A stretch of 64,000 bases of DNA from DATCJA01 sp963814955 (lineage in GTDB: Bacteria > Acidobacteriota > Vicinamibacteria > Vicinamibacterales > UBA2999): positions 1,054,001 to 1,118,000 of the forward strand of contig CAWFEX010000008.1 in the NCBI GenBank assembly GCA_963814955.1. The letters are read 5' to 3'. Position 1 is the stretch's first letter. Every line of letters starts with the position of its first letter. A program made the translations under genes and the position numbers. The notes below the pieces were generated by a model that saw only the letters and a program-made list of their open reading frames with translations, was not told the origin of the DNA and did not search any database. Below, in pieces: positions 20,735 through 30,123 of this stretch.

Positions 20735-21037
20735 GTGGTTATCAAAATCACCCCGAACGACAAGAACAACCCGCCCGGCAAGTTGGCGGAAGCGGAAGTG
20801 CACTTCACCGAAGGGGTCTTGGAAGGGTTGAAGCTGATTGGTTTCGCTGTGTGGGAACGCCGTACCGGCAACGGTCGAAACGTCACGTTTCCGGCACGCC
20901 AATACTCAGTGAACGGAGAGCGGCGCAGCTTTGCGCTGCTGCGGCCGATCGGCGACACAACCGCTCAAGATCGGATCCGGGAAGCGATTCTTGAAGCCTA
21001 CGCCGAATACGAGGAAAAGGCCGCGGTTGCGACCTAG
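20735..21037 (+). CDS. SpoVG-like septation/regulatory protein
   Basis: 100 residues from a GTG start chosen because GGAGG (20725-20729) sits five bases before it; an ATG 16 codons upstream lacks such a site. The sequence resembles the SpoVG fold: a first strand pair (VIKITPND), then EGLKLIGFAVWERR, NVTFPARQYSVNGERRSFALL and the helix RIREAILEAYAEYEE. This is the order seen in SpoVG (KI-V ... GLFVAMPS ... I...). SpoVG proteins bind DNA/RNA and affect division and development. Placement near the dcw cluster is compatible. The similarity is partial, so the name is tentative. Confidence 0.5.
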   Translation: MVIKITPNDKNNPPGKLAEAEVHFTEGVLEGLKLIGFAVWERRTGNGRNVTFPARQYSVNGERRSFALLRPIGDTTAQDRIREAILEAYAEYEEKAAVAT

Positions 21038-21073
21038 GTTGGGCGGTCAGAGAGGCGAAACGGGCGGTCGACG

Positions 21074-22819
21074 TTACTGAAGGACTGTAAGGAGGCGCGC
21101 ATTCTCCTTCTGCCGCTTCGGCGGAAGAGTCCACTCCTCACGCAGGGACTTGTTGAATTCCGTACGGAAGAAGTCGTCCTTCATTCCGCCGTCGATGATG
21201 TCCCACGGCAGCACGCGATCGTTCGACCGGTCGCGGAACACGAAAAAGCCGGCGTCGATCCCGGCGTCTGCCGCGGCCGCCCGCCAGTTTCCGCCATTTC
21301 GTTCGGCTTCCTCGATGACAGGGGCGACGCGGCGGTCGCCAAGCGAGAGGAGCGCCTGGTAAAAGGAATGCCGCTCCGATTTGATGTTGAAGTAAACGTT
21401 GTCGATGCCCGCCATCAGGGCACGCATGCGACGAATTTTCCGCTCGATGACGGTGTCGCTCTCCATGGGCAGCCACTGGTACGCCGTCCCGGGCTTCGGG
21501 ACCAGCGGATTGACGCTGCCGACGATCCGGCCCACGTGCCCGCGGCCGCGCGCGTGAGCGAGCATGATCTCCCGAAGCTGCAACGTCAGGTCGCGGATCG
21601 CAATCAGGTCTTCGTCACTTTCAGTGGGAAGACCGATCATGAAATACAGCTTCAGGTTCTCGACGCCGCTTGCAAAAATCGTCTCGGCGCTCGCCAGAAT
21701 CTCGTCGTTGGTGATCGTCTTGTTGATCACGCGGCGCAGTCGATCGGACCCGGTTTCGGGTGCAATCGTCATCGAGCGCTCGCCGCTTTCGCGCAGCAGA
21801 CGAACGATGGTCGGCGTCAGGTCGTCAAGGCGCAGCGAGGCTGGACTGATCGAATACCCCATCCCGGAAAGCCGGGTGAGTATTTCCTCGATGTCGGGAT
21901 GGTCGCACAGGGCAATCGACACAAGACCGACCTTGCTCGAGTACTGCCTGGCACCTTCGGCAAGCGCGAGGATCCGTTCAGTTGGAAACGCACGCACCGG
22001 CAGATAGTTGTAACCGGCCCAGCAAAAGCGGCACAGATTGGCGCAGCCGCGAACGACCTCCACGAGGAACCGGGAGCCGAATTCCGTGTCAGGCGTAAAG
22101 ATGCTCGTCGCAGGTGGATCCACAGCCTCTGTCGTTTTCAATGCCGCCTTACGTACGACGGCCGGCGCACCCACGTCGGCTCGAGGCATGAACCCGGCGA
22201 TTGTGCCGTCCTCCGCGTAGTTCACGTCATAAAAAGACGGAATGTAAAAGCCTCGTTCAGCAGCGAGTCGCTGGAGCAGATCCGCACGCCCCGATGCGGC
22301 CTGAAACGCCCGCAGGAGCGCAGGAACGAGTGCCTCACCCTCCCCTGCCGCGATGACATCGGCAAACAGCGCCAGGGGCTCCGGATTCACGAAGGTGACC
22401 GCGCCGCCAATCAGGACCAGCGGGTGCCGCTGCGTGCGCGCCTCGGCGCGCAGCGGCAGTCCCGCCAGGCGAAGCAGCGTCAGGACGTTCGTGTAGTCCC
22501 ACTCGAACGACACCGAGAACGCCAACACGTCGAAGTCGGCCACCGGTGTTTGCGACTCGACGGTAATCAGAGGTGTTCTGGACTCCAGCTGGGCAGCCAG
22601 CTCGCTTTTGGGCGGCAGAAACGCACGTTCGCAGACGATGTCGGCTTCCGAGTTGAACAGTTTGTACACAGTCTGAAAGCCGAGATTCGACATTGCAACG
22701 AAGTACGTGTTCGGGAAGACCAGGGCCACGCGAAGCCTGTCGCCGTGCGGCTTGCGCACGTATCCAACCTCCTTCGACAGGAGCTCGAGAGCGCGCTCGC
22801 GCTGTTGCCATCTCTGCAT
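21074..22819 (-). CDS. TIGR03960-type radical SAM protein
   Basis: 581 residues. An N-terminal B12-binding-like Rossmann region (VALVFPNTYFVAMSNLGF, then GGAVTFVNPEPLALFADVI with GEGE) precedes a radical-SAM barrel whose 4Fe-4S motif is C259, C263 and C266 in RGCANLCRFCWAGYN. SAM-binding features include APETGSDRLR and KLYFMIGLPTE. This matches the conserved TIGR03960 family of unknown substrate, often encoded as neighbour of division or tRNA/rRNA modification genes and sometimes paired with a DUF2344 protein, which is not seen here. Cytoplasmic, monocistronic, downstream of ftsZ. Confidence 0.85.
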   Translation of the reverse strand: MQRWQQRERALELLSKEVGYVRKPHGDRLRVALVFPNTYFVAMSNLGFQTVYKLFNSEADIVCERAFLPPKSELAAQLESRTPLITVESQTPVADFDVLAFSVSFEWDYTNVLTLLRLAGLPLRAEARTQRHPLVLIGGAVTFVNPEPLALFADVIAAGEGEALVPALLRAFQAASGRADLLQRLAAERGFYIPSFYDVNYAEDGTIAGFMPRADVGAPAVVRKAALKTTEAVDPPATSIFTPDTEFGSRFLVEVVRGCANLCRFCWAGYNYLPVRAFPTERILALAEGARQYSSKVGLVSIALCDHPDIEEILTRLSGMGYSISPASLRLDDLTPTIVRLLRESGERSMTIAPETGSDRLRRVINKTITNDEILASAETIFASGVENLKLYFMIGLPTESDEDLIAIRDLTLQLREIMLAHARGRGHVGRIVGSVNPLVPKPGTAYQWLPMESDTVIERKIRRMRALMAGIDNVYFNIKSERHSFYQALLSLGDRRVAPVIEEAERNGGNWRAAAADAGIDAGFFVFRDRSNDRVLPWDIIDGGMKDDFFRTEFNKSLREEWTLPPKRQKENARLLTVLQ

Positions 22820-22903
22820 GGACTTACGTAGGGCTGAACTGGTGAACGAAAGAATCGTGCGCGAACTACAGCTTTCGCGCAGACGCTCGCGCGTGCCGTG
22901 GGT

Positions 22904-24217
22904 TTACCTAGTGTACCACCGGCACGCACGCCAGGCGCGCGGACGCGAAGTCAGCTCTGCCGCCGCAGGAACGCGGGTACGTCGAGCGGCGACGAGAGGT
23001 CTGCCGACTCCAGGGCCGGCAACGTGAGCTCCAGCCCGGGGCGCCGGTTCACTGTCAGCGTCGGAGACGCCGCTGGTTCGGGGTACCGCCACTGCCCTGT
23101 CCATGGCCTGATGATGGCTCGAACCACCCGCGGCGGCTGCGCGATTGACGTGGGCGGTGTAGTTCTGGAGATCCACCGGCGTCTGTACGACGCCAGCGCG
23201 GGCGGAGCGGGCCCTGGCTCCCCGATCGAAGCCGGTCGCGATGACCGTGATCTTGACCTTTCCCGCGAGCTTCGGGTCGACGACCGCCCCGAAGATGATG
23301 TTGGCGTCCTCGTGTGCCGCTTCCTGTATGACGCACGACGCCTCGTTCACTTCCATCAGCGACAGATCGGGACCACCAGTGACGTTGATGATCACGCCGC
23401 GGGCTCCATTAACGGACCCGTCTTCCAGCAGCGGGCTCGACACGGCCCTTTGTGCCGCCTGCATCGCGCGATTGTCGCCTTCACCAACCCCGGTACCCAT
23501 CATCGCGACGCCCATGCCGGACATGATCGTTTTCACGTCGGCGAAGTCGAGATTGATCAAGCCGGGCACCAGGATCAGGTCGGAGATCCCCTGAATCGCC
23601 TGCCGCAGCACTTCGTCGGCCAGTTGGAACGAGTCGGTGAGCGGGGTGTGGCGATCGATGATGGCGAGAAGGCGCTCGTTCGGAATGGTGATCACGGTAT
23701 CGACGCACTCTCGCAAGGCGTCGAGGCCGGCATCGCCTTGGCTCGAACGTTTCTTTCCCTCGAATTTGAAGGGCTTGGTGACGACCGCCACCGTCAGCGC
23801 GCCGAGCTCGCTCGCCAGGCTCGCGATAACGGGTGCGGCGCCTGTGCCGGTGCCGCCGCCCAGGCCCGCAGTGACGAAAATCATGTCGGCGCCGGCAAGC
23901 GCCTGAATGAGCGTATCGGTGTCCTCGAGGGCCGCCTCCCGGCCAATGTTTGGATCCGCGCCGGCTCCGAGTCCCTTGGTGAGCTTCTGACCAATCTGGA
24001 TTTTGACGGCCGCCGGATTCTGCCCGAGCGCCTGCGCGTCGGTATTCGCCACGATGAACTCGACGCCTTCGAGCCCGGTGGCGACCATTCGGCTCACGGC
24101 GTTGCTGCCGCCGCCGCCCACGCCGATGACTTTGATCTTTGCGCCGAGCCGCGATTCGGGATCGAGCGTCAGCCGCATCCTGTCCGCGTCTTTTCCGCGG
24201 GGATCGCCTTGCCTCAT
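22904..24217 (-). CDS. ftsZ: Cell-division GTPase FtsZ, C-terminal peptide out of frame
   Basis: The start at 24217 (MRQGDP) is preceded by GGGAGG. The GTPase domain is complete: VIGVGGGGSNAV, the tubulin signature GGGTGTGAAP, then GPDLSLMEV and NIIFGAVVDPKL. FtsZ polymerises into the division ring. After the TPVDLQNY segment the main frame runs through an alanine/histidine/arginine-rich stretch and stops at 22904 without the canonical tail. In the frame one base over, the sequence ends LDVPAFLRRQS with a stop at 22951, the conserved peptide that binds FtsA and SepF/ZipA. An extra base, perhaps at the GGTACC around 23083-23086 or the CCCGGGG near 23035-23041, would explain this. Last gene of the dcw cluster. 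Confidence 0.93.
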   Translation of the reverse strand: MRQGDPRGKDADRMRLTLDPESRLGAKIKVIGVGGGGSNAVSRMVATGLEGVEFIVANTDAQALGQNPAAVKIQIGQKLTKGLGAGADPNIGREAALEDTDTLIQALAGADMIFVTAGLGGGTGTGAAPVIASLASELGALTVAVVTKPFKFEGKKRSSQGDAGLDALRECVDTVITIPNERLLAIIDRHTPLTDSFQLADEVLRQAIQGISDLILVPGLINLDFADVKTIMSGMGVAMMGTGVGEGDNRAMQAAQRAVSSPLLEDGSVNGARGVIINVTGGPDLSLMEVNEASCVIQEAAHEDANIIFGAVVDPKLAGKVKITVIATGFDRGARARSARAGVVQTPVDLQNYTAHVNRAAAAGGSSHHQAMDRAVAVPRTSGVSDADSEPAPRAGAHVAGPGVGRPLVAARRTRVPAAAELTSRPRAWRACRWYTR

Positions 24218-24228
24218 GTGAGCCTCCC

Positions 24229-25461
24229 TCAGAAAAACTCCTTGAAAAGGCCGCGCAGCCGTACTGCCATGCGGCCGAACGCTCCGGACCCGGCCCAGTC
24301 GGGTTCCGGCACCCGATTGCGATGTGCGTAAAGCAGCAGCCCGACTGGTGTCGCAAACACCGGGGTGCTCACGTGGTCCGCCAATCCCCCGACATCTATG
24401 GGATAGCCGCGCCTGACCGGCAAGTCGAAGATTTGTTCGGCGATCTCCGGCATGCCTTCGAGAATCGATCCCCCTCCTGTGAGGACGATGCCCGAGTTCA
24501 GTGACTTTTCGTATCCCGCCCGCCGGATCTCGTCCCACACCAGATGGAAGATTTCCTCGGCGCGCGGTTGAAGGATCTCCGACAGAATGCGCCGCGCCAT
24601 GAGCCGCGGTTTCCGGCCGCCTACACTGGCGACCTCGATGGTGTCGTCCTCGTCAACCATCGACGAAAGCGCGCAGCCGCTCTTGCGTTTCAGCTTCTCC
24701 GCGTCGGGGATCGGCGTCCGCAGACCGACCGCGATGTCACTGGTGAAGTGCTCGCCGCCGACCGCCACGACGGCGGTGTGCCACAGGCTGCCGCGTTCGA
24801 ATATCGCCACGTCTGCGGTGCCGCCGCCGATGTCAACCAGGGCAACGCCGAGCTCCTTCTCGTCCTGGGCGAGCACCGCCTCGGCAGCGGCAAGCTGCTC
24901 GATCACCGTGTCGTTGACTTCAATACCCGCCCGGTTCACGCACGCGACGATGTTGTGCAGCGTCGACGTCGCCACGGTTACCACGTGGACGTTGACCTCG
25001 AGTCGTGCGCCGGTCATTCCTATCGGTGCACCGATGCCGTCCTGCTCATCGACGACGAAGTCCTGCGGCAGCACGTGCAGGATGTCACGTCCTGCCGGAA
25101 GCGCGACGGCCTTGGCCGCGTCGATCGCCCGGCGGACGTCGTCGCGGGAGATTTCGCGGTTCTTGCCCGCCACCGCGATCACGCCGCGGCTGTTGAATCC
25201 TTTGATGTGCGGCCCTGACAGCGCCAGATGAACGGAGTCGATCTCGACGCCTGCCATCAGCTCCGCTTCGTCGATGGCCTTCTTGATCGACTCAACGGCT
25301 GCCTCGAGATTGACAACCACTCCGCGCTTGATGCCGCGCGATTCGGCCACGCCGATCCCCACGATGTCCAGGCTGCCGTTTTCCAGGCTCTCGCCGACGA
25401 CGGCGCAGACGGTTGACGTTCCGACATCGAGTCCGACCAGATAGCGCTCTCTACGGTTCAC
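24229..25461 (-). CDS. ftsA: Cell-division protein FtsA
   Basis: 410 residues, normal length. Actin-like ATPase that tethers FtsZ to the membrane. Phosphate-1 motif GLDVGTSTVCAVVGE, the SHS2/1C insertion (about 85-165), phosphate-2 VDIGGGTADVAIF, adenosine motif LTGGGSILEGMP, and the C-terminal amphipathic helix GRMAVRLRGLFKEFF that binds membrane. Starts with GTG, overlapping the end of ftsQ by 11 bases; ftsZ follows after 11 nt. Confidence 0.95.
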   Translation of the reverse strand: MNRRERYLVGLDVGTSTVCAVVGESLENGSLDIVGIGVAESRGIKRGVVVNLEAAVESIKKAIDEAELMAGVEIDSVHLALSGPHIKGFNSRGVIAVAGKNREISRDDVRRAIDAAKAVALPAGRDILHVLPQDFVVDEQDGIGAPIGMTGARLEVNVHVVTVATSTLHNIVACVNRAGIEVNDTVIEQLAAAEAVLAQDEKELGVALVDIGGGTADVAIFERGSLWHTAVVAVGGEHFTSDIAVGLRTPIPDAEKLKRKSGCALSSMVDEDDTIEVASVGGRKPRLMARRILSEILQPRAEEIFHLVWDEIRRAGYEKSLNSGIVLTGGGSILEGMPEIAEQIFDLPVRRGYPIDVGGLADHVSTPVFATPVGLLLYAHRNRVPEPDWAGSGAFGRMAVRLRGLFKEFF

Positions 25462-26287
25462 GAGTCCTCCCGCCCCTGAGCCCTACGGGTACGCGTTCAC
25501 CAAAACGCAAATCGACGTAGACAATCCCTGCCACCCGCTCCCGTAGTGCGGGCACGATATCCAGATAGGACTGCAGTCGCTCCACGAACTGGTCATCGCC
25601 GAGGCGGATCATGGTGGTGTCGCCCTTGAGCGTTACCACCGCGTTGCGAAGGTCGCTGACATTCACTTCGGAAACGCGCTCCGCGAGATCGGGACGCTCG
25701 CGCAGCGCAAAAAGCAGGCGTGCGGCCAGCGCCGCTCGCTCCTGATCGATCGGCGGATCAGCGGAGCGTCCAACCTTCCGCGTTGACAGTCCGTCGATGA
25801 CCGGCAGGTCCAGGTCCGCATGATGCGGCCCGAATTCGTCCATGATGTCGCCGGTTTCGTCGATCAGGTACAGCGTCTCGCCTACGCGTCCGATTCCAAT
25901 CGGATCACGCTCGGTGATCACGACGTCGATCACGCCCGGAAGCATGCGGCGCAGTGCCGCATCCGCAACCCACGGCGATGCCAGCAGTGCCTGACGCCAC
26001 TCGTCGAGGTCGACGGCGAGCATGTTCCGACCTTGAAGGCCGTCGAGCAGCGACAACACCTCGCCTCGCGACAATCTCGAATTGCCAGCGACCGTGATGC
26101 GCGTCACGGTCAGCATTTCCGACGACAGCATCGCCGTGGTGAGCCGATAACCCAGATACACCACACCAACCATCAGAAGGCCGGCGTATACGACACCCTT
26201 GCGCGAGACGAATAATTTGCGGCGATGTCGGGTCGGGCTCACGTGAGCCCGCCGGAAGCGCTTGTCAGTAGGGGCGGGAACCGCCAT
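25451..26287 (-). CDS. ftsQ: Cell-division protein FtsQ
   Basis: 278 residues: a basic cytoplasmic tail (RRAHVSPTRHRRK), one transmembrane helix (about 30-50), a POTRA domain (VTRITVAGNSRLSRGEVLSLL) and the FtsQ beta domain. Bitopic inner-membrane protein of the divisome that binds FtsL/FtsB. The POTRA pattern of FDXXXI-like first strand, helix and NML(A)VDLDEW is clear. Its ATG overlaps the murC stop by one base. Usual ddl and murB genes between murC and ftsQ are absent. Confidence 0.9.
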   Translation of the reverse strand: MAVPAPTDKRFRRAHVSPTRHRRKLFVSRKGVVYAGLLMVGVVYLGYRLTTAMLSSEMLTVTRITVAGNSRLSRGEVLSLLDGLQGRNMLAVDLDEWRQALLASPWVADAALRRMLPGVIDVVITERDPIGIGRVGETLYLIDETGDIMDEFGPHHADLDLPVIDGLSTRKVGRSADPPIDQERAALAARLLFALRERPDLAERVSEVNVSDLRNAVVTLKGDTTMIRLGDDQFVERLQSYLDIVPALRERVAGIVYVDLRFGERVPVGLRGGRTREP

Positions 26288-27693
26288 CAAACGTCCTTCT
26301 CCCGTCGTCTCAGTGCCTCGATCACACGCTTCGGGAGCGTTCCAACCGAACCGGCTCCAAGCGTGATGACGGCGTCGCCAGCCTTGGCAACGTTCAGGAG
26401 CGCTGGCAGAACATCATCGATTCGCCGCGCGATGCGCACCGGCAAAGCGGGCACGACCCGATGGATGGCATCGGCGAGGGCATCGACGGTTACGCCAGGA
26501 ATCGGATCCTCGCTCGCCGGATAGATGTCCGTGAGGACCACCTCGTCGGCATGGGCCAGTGCGCGGCCGAACTCGTCCATCAATTGCTGCGTCCGCGTAT
26601 ACCGGTGGGGCTGAAAGACGACGATCAGCCGGCGCCCAAGCGACGTCCGGGCCGCAACGAGCACCGCCGCAATTTCGGTCGGATGATGCGCGTAATCATC
26701 GACTACCAGGACGCCGTCGGCTTCTCCGTGCCGTTCGAACCGGCGCTCCGGCGCCTCGAACGCCTTCAGCGCCCCGGCAATCTCGGCGAAGGGCAGGCCA
26801 ACGTGTGTTGCCACCGCAACGGCCGCGACCGCGTTCTGAAGGTTGTGCCGGCCCGGCAGCGAGACGTCGATCGCACCCAGGCGCTCGGTCGTGTTGGTGC
26901 GCCGATGATGCACGACGCAGCGGCCGCCAAATGCTCCGAGTTCCACGTCAAGGCCAGCGAAGTTCGCCGATGGGCTGTCGAGACCGTAGGTCACGAGCCT
27001 CCGCTTTACCCGCGGGAGAACCGCGGTCACGTTCGCGTCGTCAGCGCACGCGACGACGGCGCCATAGAAGGGGACTTTGTTCGCGAAGTCGGCAAACGCC
27101 TGCTGCAGCTCGGCAAAGCTCCCGTAGTTCTCCATGTGCTCTCGATCGATATTCGTGATCACCGCGATCGAGGGCCACAGCATCAGAAACGACCGGTCGC
27201 TTTCGTCGGCCTCCGCGACCATGTACTCGCCGCGGCCAAGTCGGGCGTTGCTGCCAAACGCACGCAGCCTGCCGCCGATGACGGCATCGGGATCCAGCCC
27301 GCCGCGATCCAGCACGAACGCAATCATCGAGGTTGTGGTCGTCTTGCCATGCGCTCCGGCAATGGCGATCGAAAACCGCATGCGCATCAGCTCGGCCAGC
27401 ATTTCCGCGCGCGGAATGACCGGAATGCCGCGCCGACCTGCTTCCTCGATCTCCGGATTGTTGGGTCGCACGGCGGAGGAGATGACGACGACGTCCGCGT
27501 CGCCGACGTTTCCTTCCGCATGCCCCTCGTAGACTGTCACTCCGAAGCTCTCCTGCAGCCTTTGGGTTACGTCCGACGCCTTCGAATCCGAGCCGCTCAC
27601 GTCGTAGCCTTGATTCGCGAGCAGCTCGGCGATGCCGCTCATGCCGATTCCGCCGATGCCGACGAAGTGAATCCGCCGGGTCTTGCCGAGCAC
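26287..27693 (-). CDS. murC: UDP-N-acetylmuramate-L-alanine ligase MurC
   Basis: 468 residues from a GTG that gives the typical start MLGKTRRIHFVGIGGIGMSG; a TTG 13 codons upstream is the alternative. It adds L-Ala to UDP-MurNAc. Rossmann GIGGIGMSGIAELL, ATP P-loop AGAHGKTTTT (about 111-120), AEADESDRSF, LPGRHNLQNAVAA and DDYAHHPTEI are all present, the set that separates MurC from the other Mur ligases. Cytoplasmic. Member of the dcw operon between murG and ftsQ. Confidence 0.95.
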   Translation of the reverse strand: MLGKTRRIHFVGIGGIGMSGIAELLANQGYDVSGSDSKASDVTQRLQESFGVTVYEGHAEGNVGDADVVVISSAVRPNNPEIEEAGRRGIPVIPRAEMLAELMRMRFSIAIAGAHGKTTTTSMIAFVLDRGGLDPDAVIGGRLRAFGSNARLGRGEYMVAEADESDRSFLMLWPSIAVITNIDREHMENYGSFAELQQAFADFANKVPFYGAVVACADDANVTAVLPRVKRRLVTYGLDSPSANFAGLDVELGAFGGRCVVHHRRTNTTERLGAIDVSLPGRHNLQNAVAAVAVATHVGLPFAEIAGALKAFEAPERRFERHGEADGVLVVDDYAHHPTEIAAVLVAARTSLGRRLIVVFQPHRYTRTQQLMDEFGRALAHADEVVLTDIYPASEDPIPGVTVDALADAIHRVVPALPVRIARRIDDVLPALLNVAKAGDAVITLGAGSVGTLPKRVIEALRRREKDV

Positions 27694-27728
27694 GGCGACT
27701 TCTCTTCTGGTCCTCGTCCCTGAACCGT

Positions 27729-28820
27729 TCAAGCCACGCCCGCGAGCTGCAATACGCGGTCGACGATGACCTTCGCCGCGTCTGGCCGCGCGAGACGCCG
27801 GGCGGCGGCGCCCATCTGCCTGCGTCGATCCGCGTCTGCCGCGAACGAGACGACCTCCGTCGCCAGCCGGTCGCCAGAGAGCTCGCGTTGTTCCACCATG
27901 TAGGCGGCGCCCTGTTTGACCAGTGCGAGTGCGTTCCGTCGCTGGTGATCGTCGGCGGCCGTTGGCAGCGGCACCAGAATTGACGCCCTGCCCGATGCCA
28001 TCAGTTCAGCCAGCGTCGTCGCGCCGGCGCGGCAGACCACGAGGTCCGCGGTTTTCATCTCTCTGTCCATCGCATACAGGAACGGCTCAACCCGGGCTTC
28101 GAGCCCTGCCCGCCGGTAGCGGTCGCGGACCATTTCCAGATCGTGCTCTCCAGTCTGGTGCGTAATCGCCACTCGTGCGTTGGCAGCCAGGCGCGGCGCT
28201 GCCTCCACCATGGCCATGTTGATCGCGTGCGCGCCCTGAGAGCCGCCAAAGACTAGAACCCGCGCCGCCCCTGGCGGCGAAACGTCATGCCCATGTGCCC
28301 CCTCTTCCCTGAAAAACTCCGGTCTCACCGGATTGCCCGATACGAACGCTTTGTCGCCAAAGAAACGCACGCTTTCCTCGTATGTGATCGCCGCCGCATC
28401 GACGACTGGCGCCAGCAGCCGATTAGTCATGCCGGGCATCGCGTTCTGTTCGAGGAGCAGCGTCGGAATACCGCGAAGCGCCGCGATCAGAACGACCGGT
28501 CCTGAGCTGTAACCGCCCACGCCGACCACCACCGAGGGATGTCGCCGCCTCACCACGTTCCAGGCATCTGCAGCACTGGCCGGCAACAGGGCCAACCCGC
28601 GAAGGAGTGGTCCGATTGATTTGCCCTTCAGGCCGGCGCTGCGGATGACGTCTAGCGCAAATCCTTCGCGCGGGATGACCCGTGCTTCGAGCCCTGCTGC
28701 CGTGCCGACAAACGTGACCTGCGCATCGGGCACGCGAGCGGAAATCTCGCGGGCAACGGCGATCCCTGGATACAGGTGACCGCCCGTTCCGCCGCCCGCA
28801 ATCAGCACCGATACCGGCAT
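27729..28820 (-). CDS. murG: MurG, undecaprenyl-PP-MurNAc-pentapeptide GlcNAc transferase
   Basis: 363 residues. GT-B enzyme that makes lipid II on the cytoplasmic face. Glycine-rich loops IAGGGTGGHLYPG near the N-terminus and FGGSQGAHAIN in the second domain, plus GVGGYSSGPVVLIAAL and the UDP-GlcNAc-binding region VCRAGATTLAELMASGRAS. ATG start, with ftsW ending 9 nt upstream. All motifs intact. Confidence 0.95.
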   Translation of the reverse strand: MPVSVLIAGGGTGGHLYPGIAVAREISARVPDAQVTFVGTAAGLEARVIPREGFALDVIRSAGLKGKSIGPLLRGLALLPASAADAWNVVRRRHPSVVVGVGGYSSGPVVLIAALRGIPTLLLEQNAMPGMTNRLLAPVVDAAAITYEESVRFFGDKAFVSGNPVRPEFFREEGAHGHDVSPPGAARVLVFGGSQGAHAINMAMVEAAPRLAANARVAITHQTGEHDLEMVRDRYRRAGLEARVEPFLYAMDREMKTADLVVCRAGATTLAELMASGRASILVPLPTAADDHQRRNALALVKQGAAYMVEQRELSGDRLATEVVSFAADADRRRQMGAAARRLARPDAAKVIVDRVLQLAGVA

Positions 28821-28829
28821 CGACGTCGG

Positions 28830-29930
28830 TCACGCGTGAACCGTCTCGTGTTGCGAAATGTTCAGCAACACGCCCATCCCGATCAGGCTGACCATGAGCG
28901 ATGAGCCGCCGGCGCTCACCAGGGGGAGCGGGATGCCTTTGGTCGGCATCAATCCGAGCACGACGCTCATGTTCACGAACGCCTGCACGACGATCATCGT
29001 GGTCATGCCGAGCGCGACGAATGCGCCGAAACTGTCTTGCGCCCGCAGCGAGATTCGCAGGCCGCGCCACGCGATCACACAGAAACAGACGAGTGTGGCG
29101 GTGGCTCCAACCAGGCCGAGCTCTTCGCCGATCACGGCATAGATGAAGTCGGTGTGCGGTTCAGGCAGGTAAAAGAGCTTCTGGACTCCCGCCATCAATC
29201 CACGGCCGAACACGCCGCCCGTGCCGACGGCGATCAGCGACTGGATGATCTGGAACCCGTCGCCAAGCGGGTCCGCCCACGGATCCCAGAACGCGAGCAG
29301 GCGGCGGACCCGGTACGGTGCACTCACCAGCACCACGTAAGCAGCGGGAATTACAACGAGCAGTGTGCCTATGAGGTAGCGGTAATGCAGGCCGGCCGCA
29401 AACACCATGGCAGCAACGATGAGCACCAACGCCATGGCGGTCCCGAAATCGGGTTGAAGAAGAATGAGCGCGACGAGCGGAGCCACGACGATGGCGATGG
29501 GGAGCAGCGAATAGGACAGCTCGTCAATCCGGTGCATCCTGCGCTCGAGAAAGAGCGCCGCGAACAATACACATGCGATTTTGGCGAATTCGGAAGGCTG
29601 AATGCCGAAGCCGCCCAGGCCAAACCACCGACGCGTCCCGTTTACGGGAGCGCTGAACAGCACCCCCACGAGCGTCAGCGCCACAACCCCGATGAGCGCC
29701 CAGATAAAGGCGTCGTTCCGGTAGGTGCGGTAGTCCACGTACATCGCGACCCACATCGCCGCGAGACCCAGAACCGCCCACATCACCTGACGGATGACGA
29801 ACAGATAGGGCTGTTGAAACCGTTCCAGGGCCACCAGCGCGGATGCGCTGTACACCATGATGATGCTCGCGAAGACGAGCAGGAGCGTTGCGGTGAACAG
29901 TACTTTGTCGGCCTTGAGCTTCCGTGCCAT
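28830..29930 (-). CDS. ftsW: Peptidoglycan glycosyltransferase FtsW
   Basis: 366 residues from ATG (MARKLKADKVLFTA); an in-frame TTG eight codons upstream would read into a repeat array and is not preferred. SEDS-family integral membrane protein with about ten helices. Signatures: GIQPSEFAKI, LLQPDFGTAMAL, the catalytic-region GEELGLVGA and GLMPTKGIPLPLVSAGGSS. It polymerises septal glycan with FtsI. It is separated from murD by 313 bp, the only large gap inside the dcw cluster, which holds two heptad palindromes. Confidence 0.94.
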   Translation of the reverse strand: MARKLKADKVLFTATLLLVFASIIMVYSASALVALERFQQPYLFVIRQVMWAVLGLAAMWVAMYVDYRTYRNDAFIWALIGVVALTLVGVLFSAPVNGTRRWFGLGGFGIQPSEFAKIACVLFAALFLERRMHRIDELSYSLLPIAIVVAPLVALILLQPDFGTAMALVLIVAAMVFAAGLHYRYLIGTLLVVIPAAYVVLVSAPYRVRRLLAFWDPWADPLGDGFQIIQSLIAVGTGGVFGRGLMAGVQKLFYLPEPHTDFIYAVIGEELGLVGATATLVCFCVIAWRGLRISLRAQDSFGAFVALGMTTMIVVQAFVNMSVVLGLMPTKGIPLPLVSAGGSSLMVSLIGMGVLLNISQHETVHA

Positions 29931-29948
29931 ATACGCCAAAAACACGTA

Positions 29949-30009
29949 AGTCAAAAGTCAAAGGGCAAAGGGCAAAACGACTTTTGGCTTTTACCTTTTG
30001 ACTTTGGTC
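29949..30009. repeat. Heptad-repeat palindrome upstream of ftsW
   Basis: Left arm: AGTCAAA, AGTCAAA, GGGCAAA, GGGCAAA (29949-29976). Right arm: TTTTGGC, TTTTACC, TTTTGAC, TTTGGTC (29982-30009). Only five bases separate the arms, which are near reverse complements. It lies about 20 bp before the ftsW start, within the leader of any transcript coming from murD. Confidence 0.9.
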
Positions 30010-30123
30010 CTTACACGTCTCTCCTCCCCTATCGAAATCCTCTCAGCGCCCGAAACAACGGGTGCACCGCGGATCGATTAAAATCGCGATCCCGCTCGCG
30101 GACCTGACTGGTCCGTGGCCGTA

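Noticed and set aside
21368..22831. Open frame of 487 codons on the plus strand
   Set aside because: Antisense to the radical-SAM gene with intact CxxxCxxC; composition is that of a shadow frame.
22898..24331. Open frame of 477 codons on the plus strand
   Set aside because: Antisense to ftsZ; no motif or ribosome-binding site.
26461..27723. Long open frame of 420 codons on the plus strand
   Set aside because: It is exactly antisense to murC, whose motifs are complete; the frame is an effect of high GC codon use.
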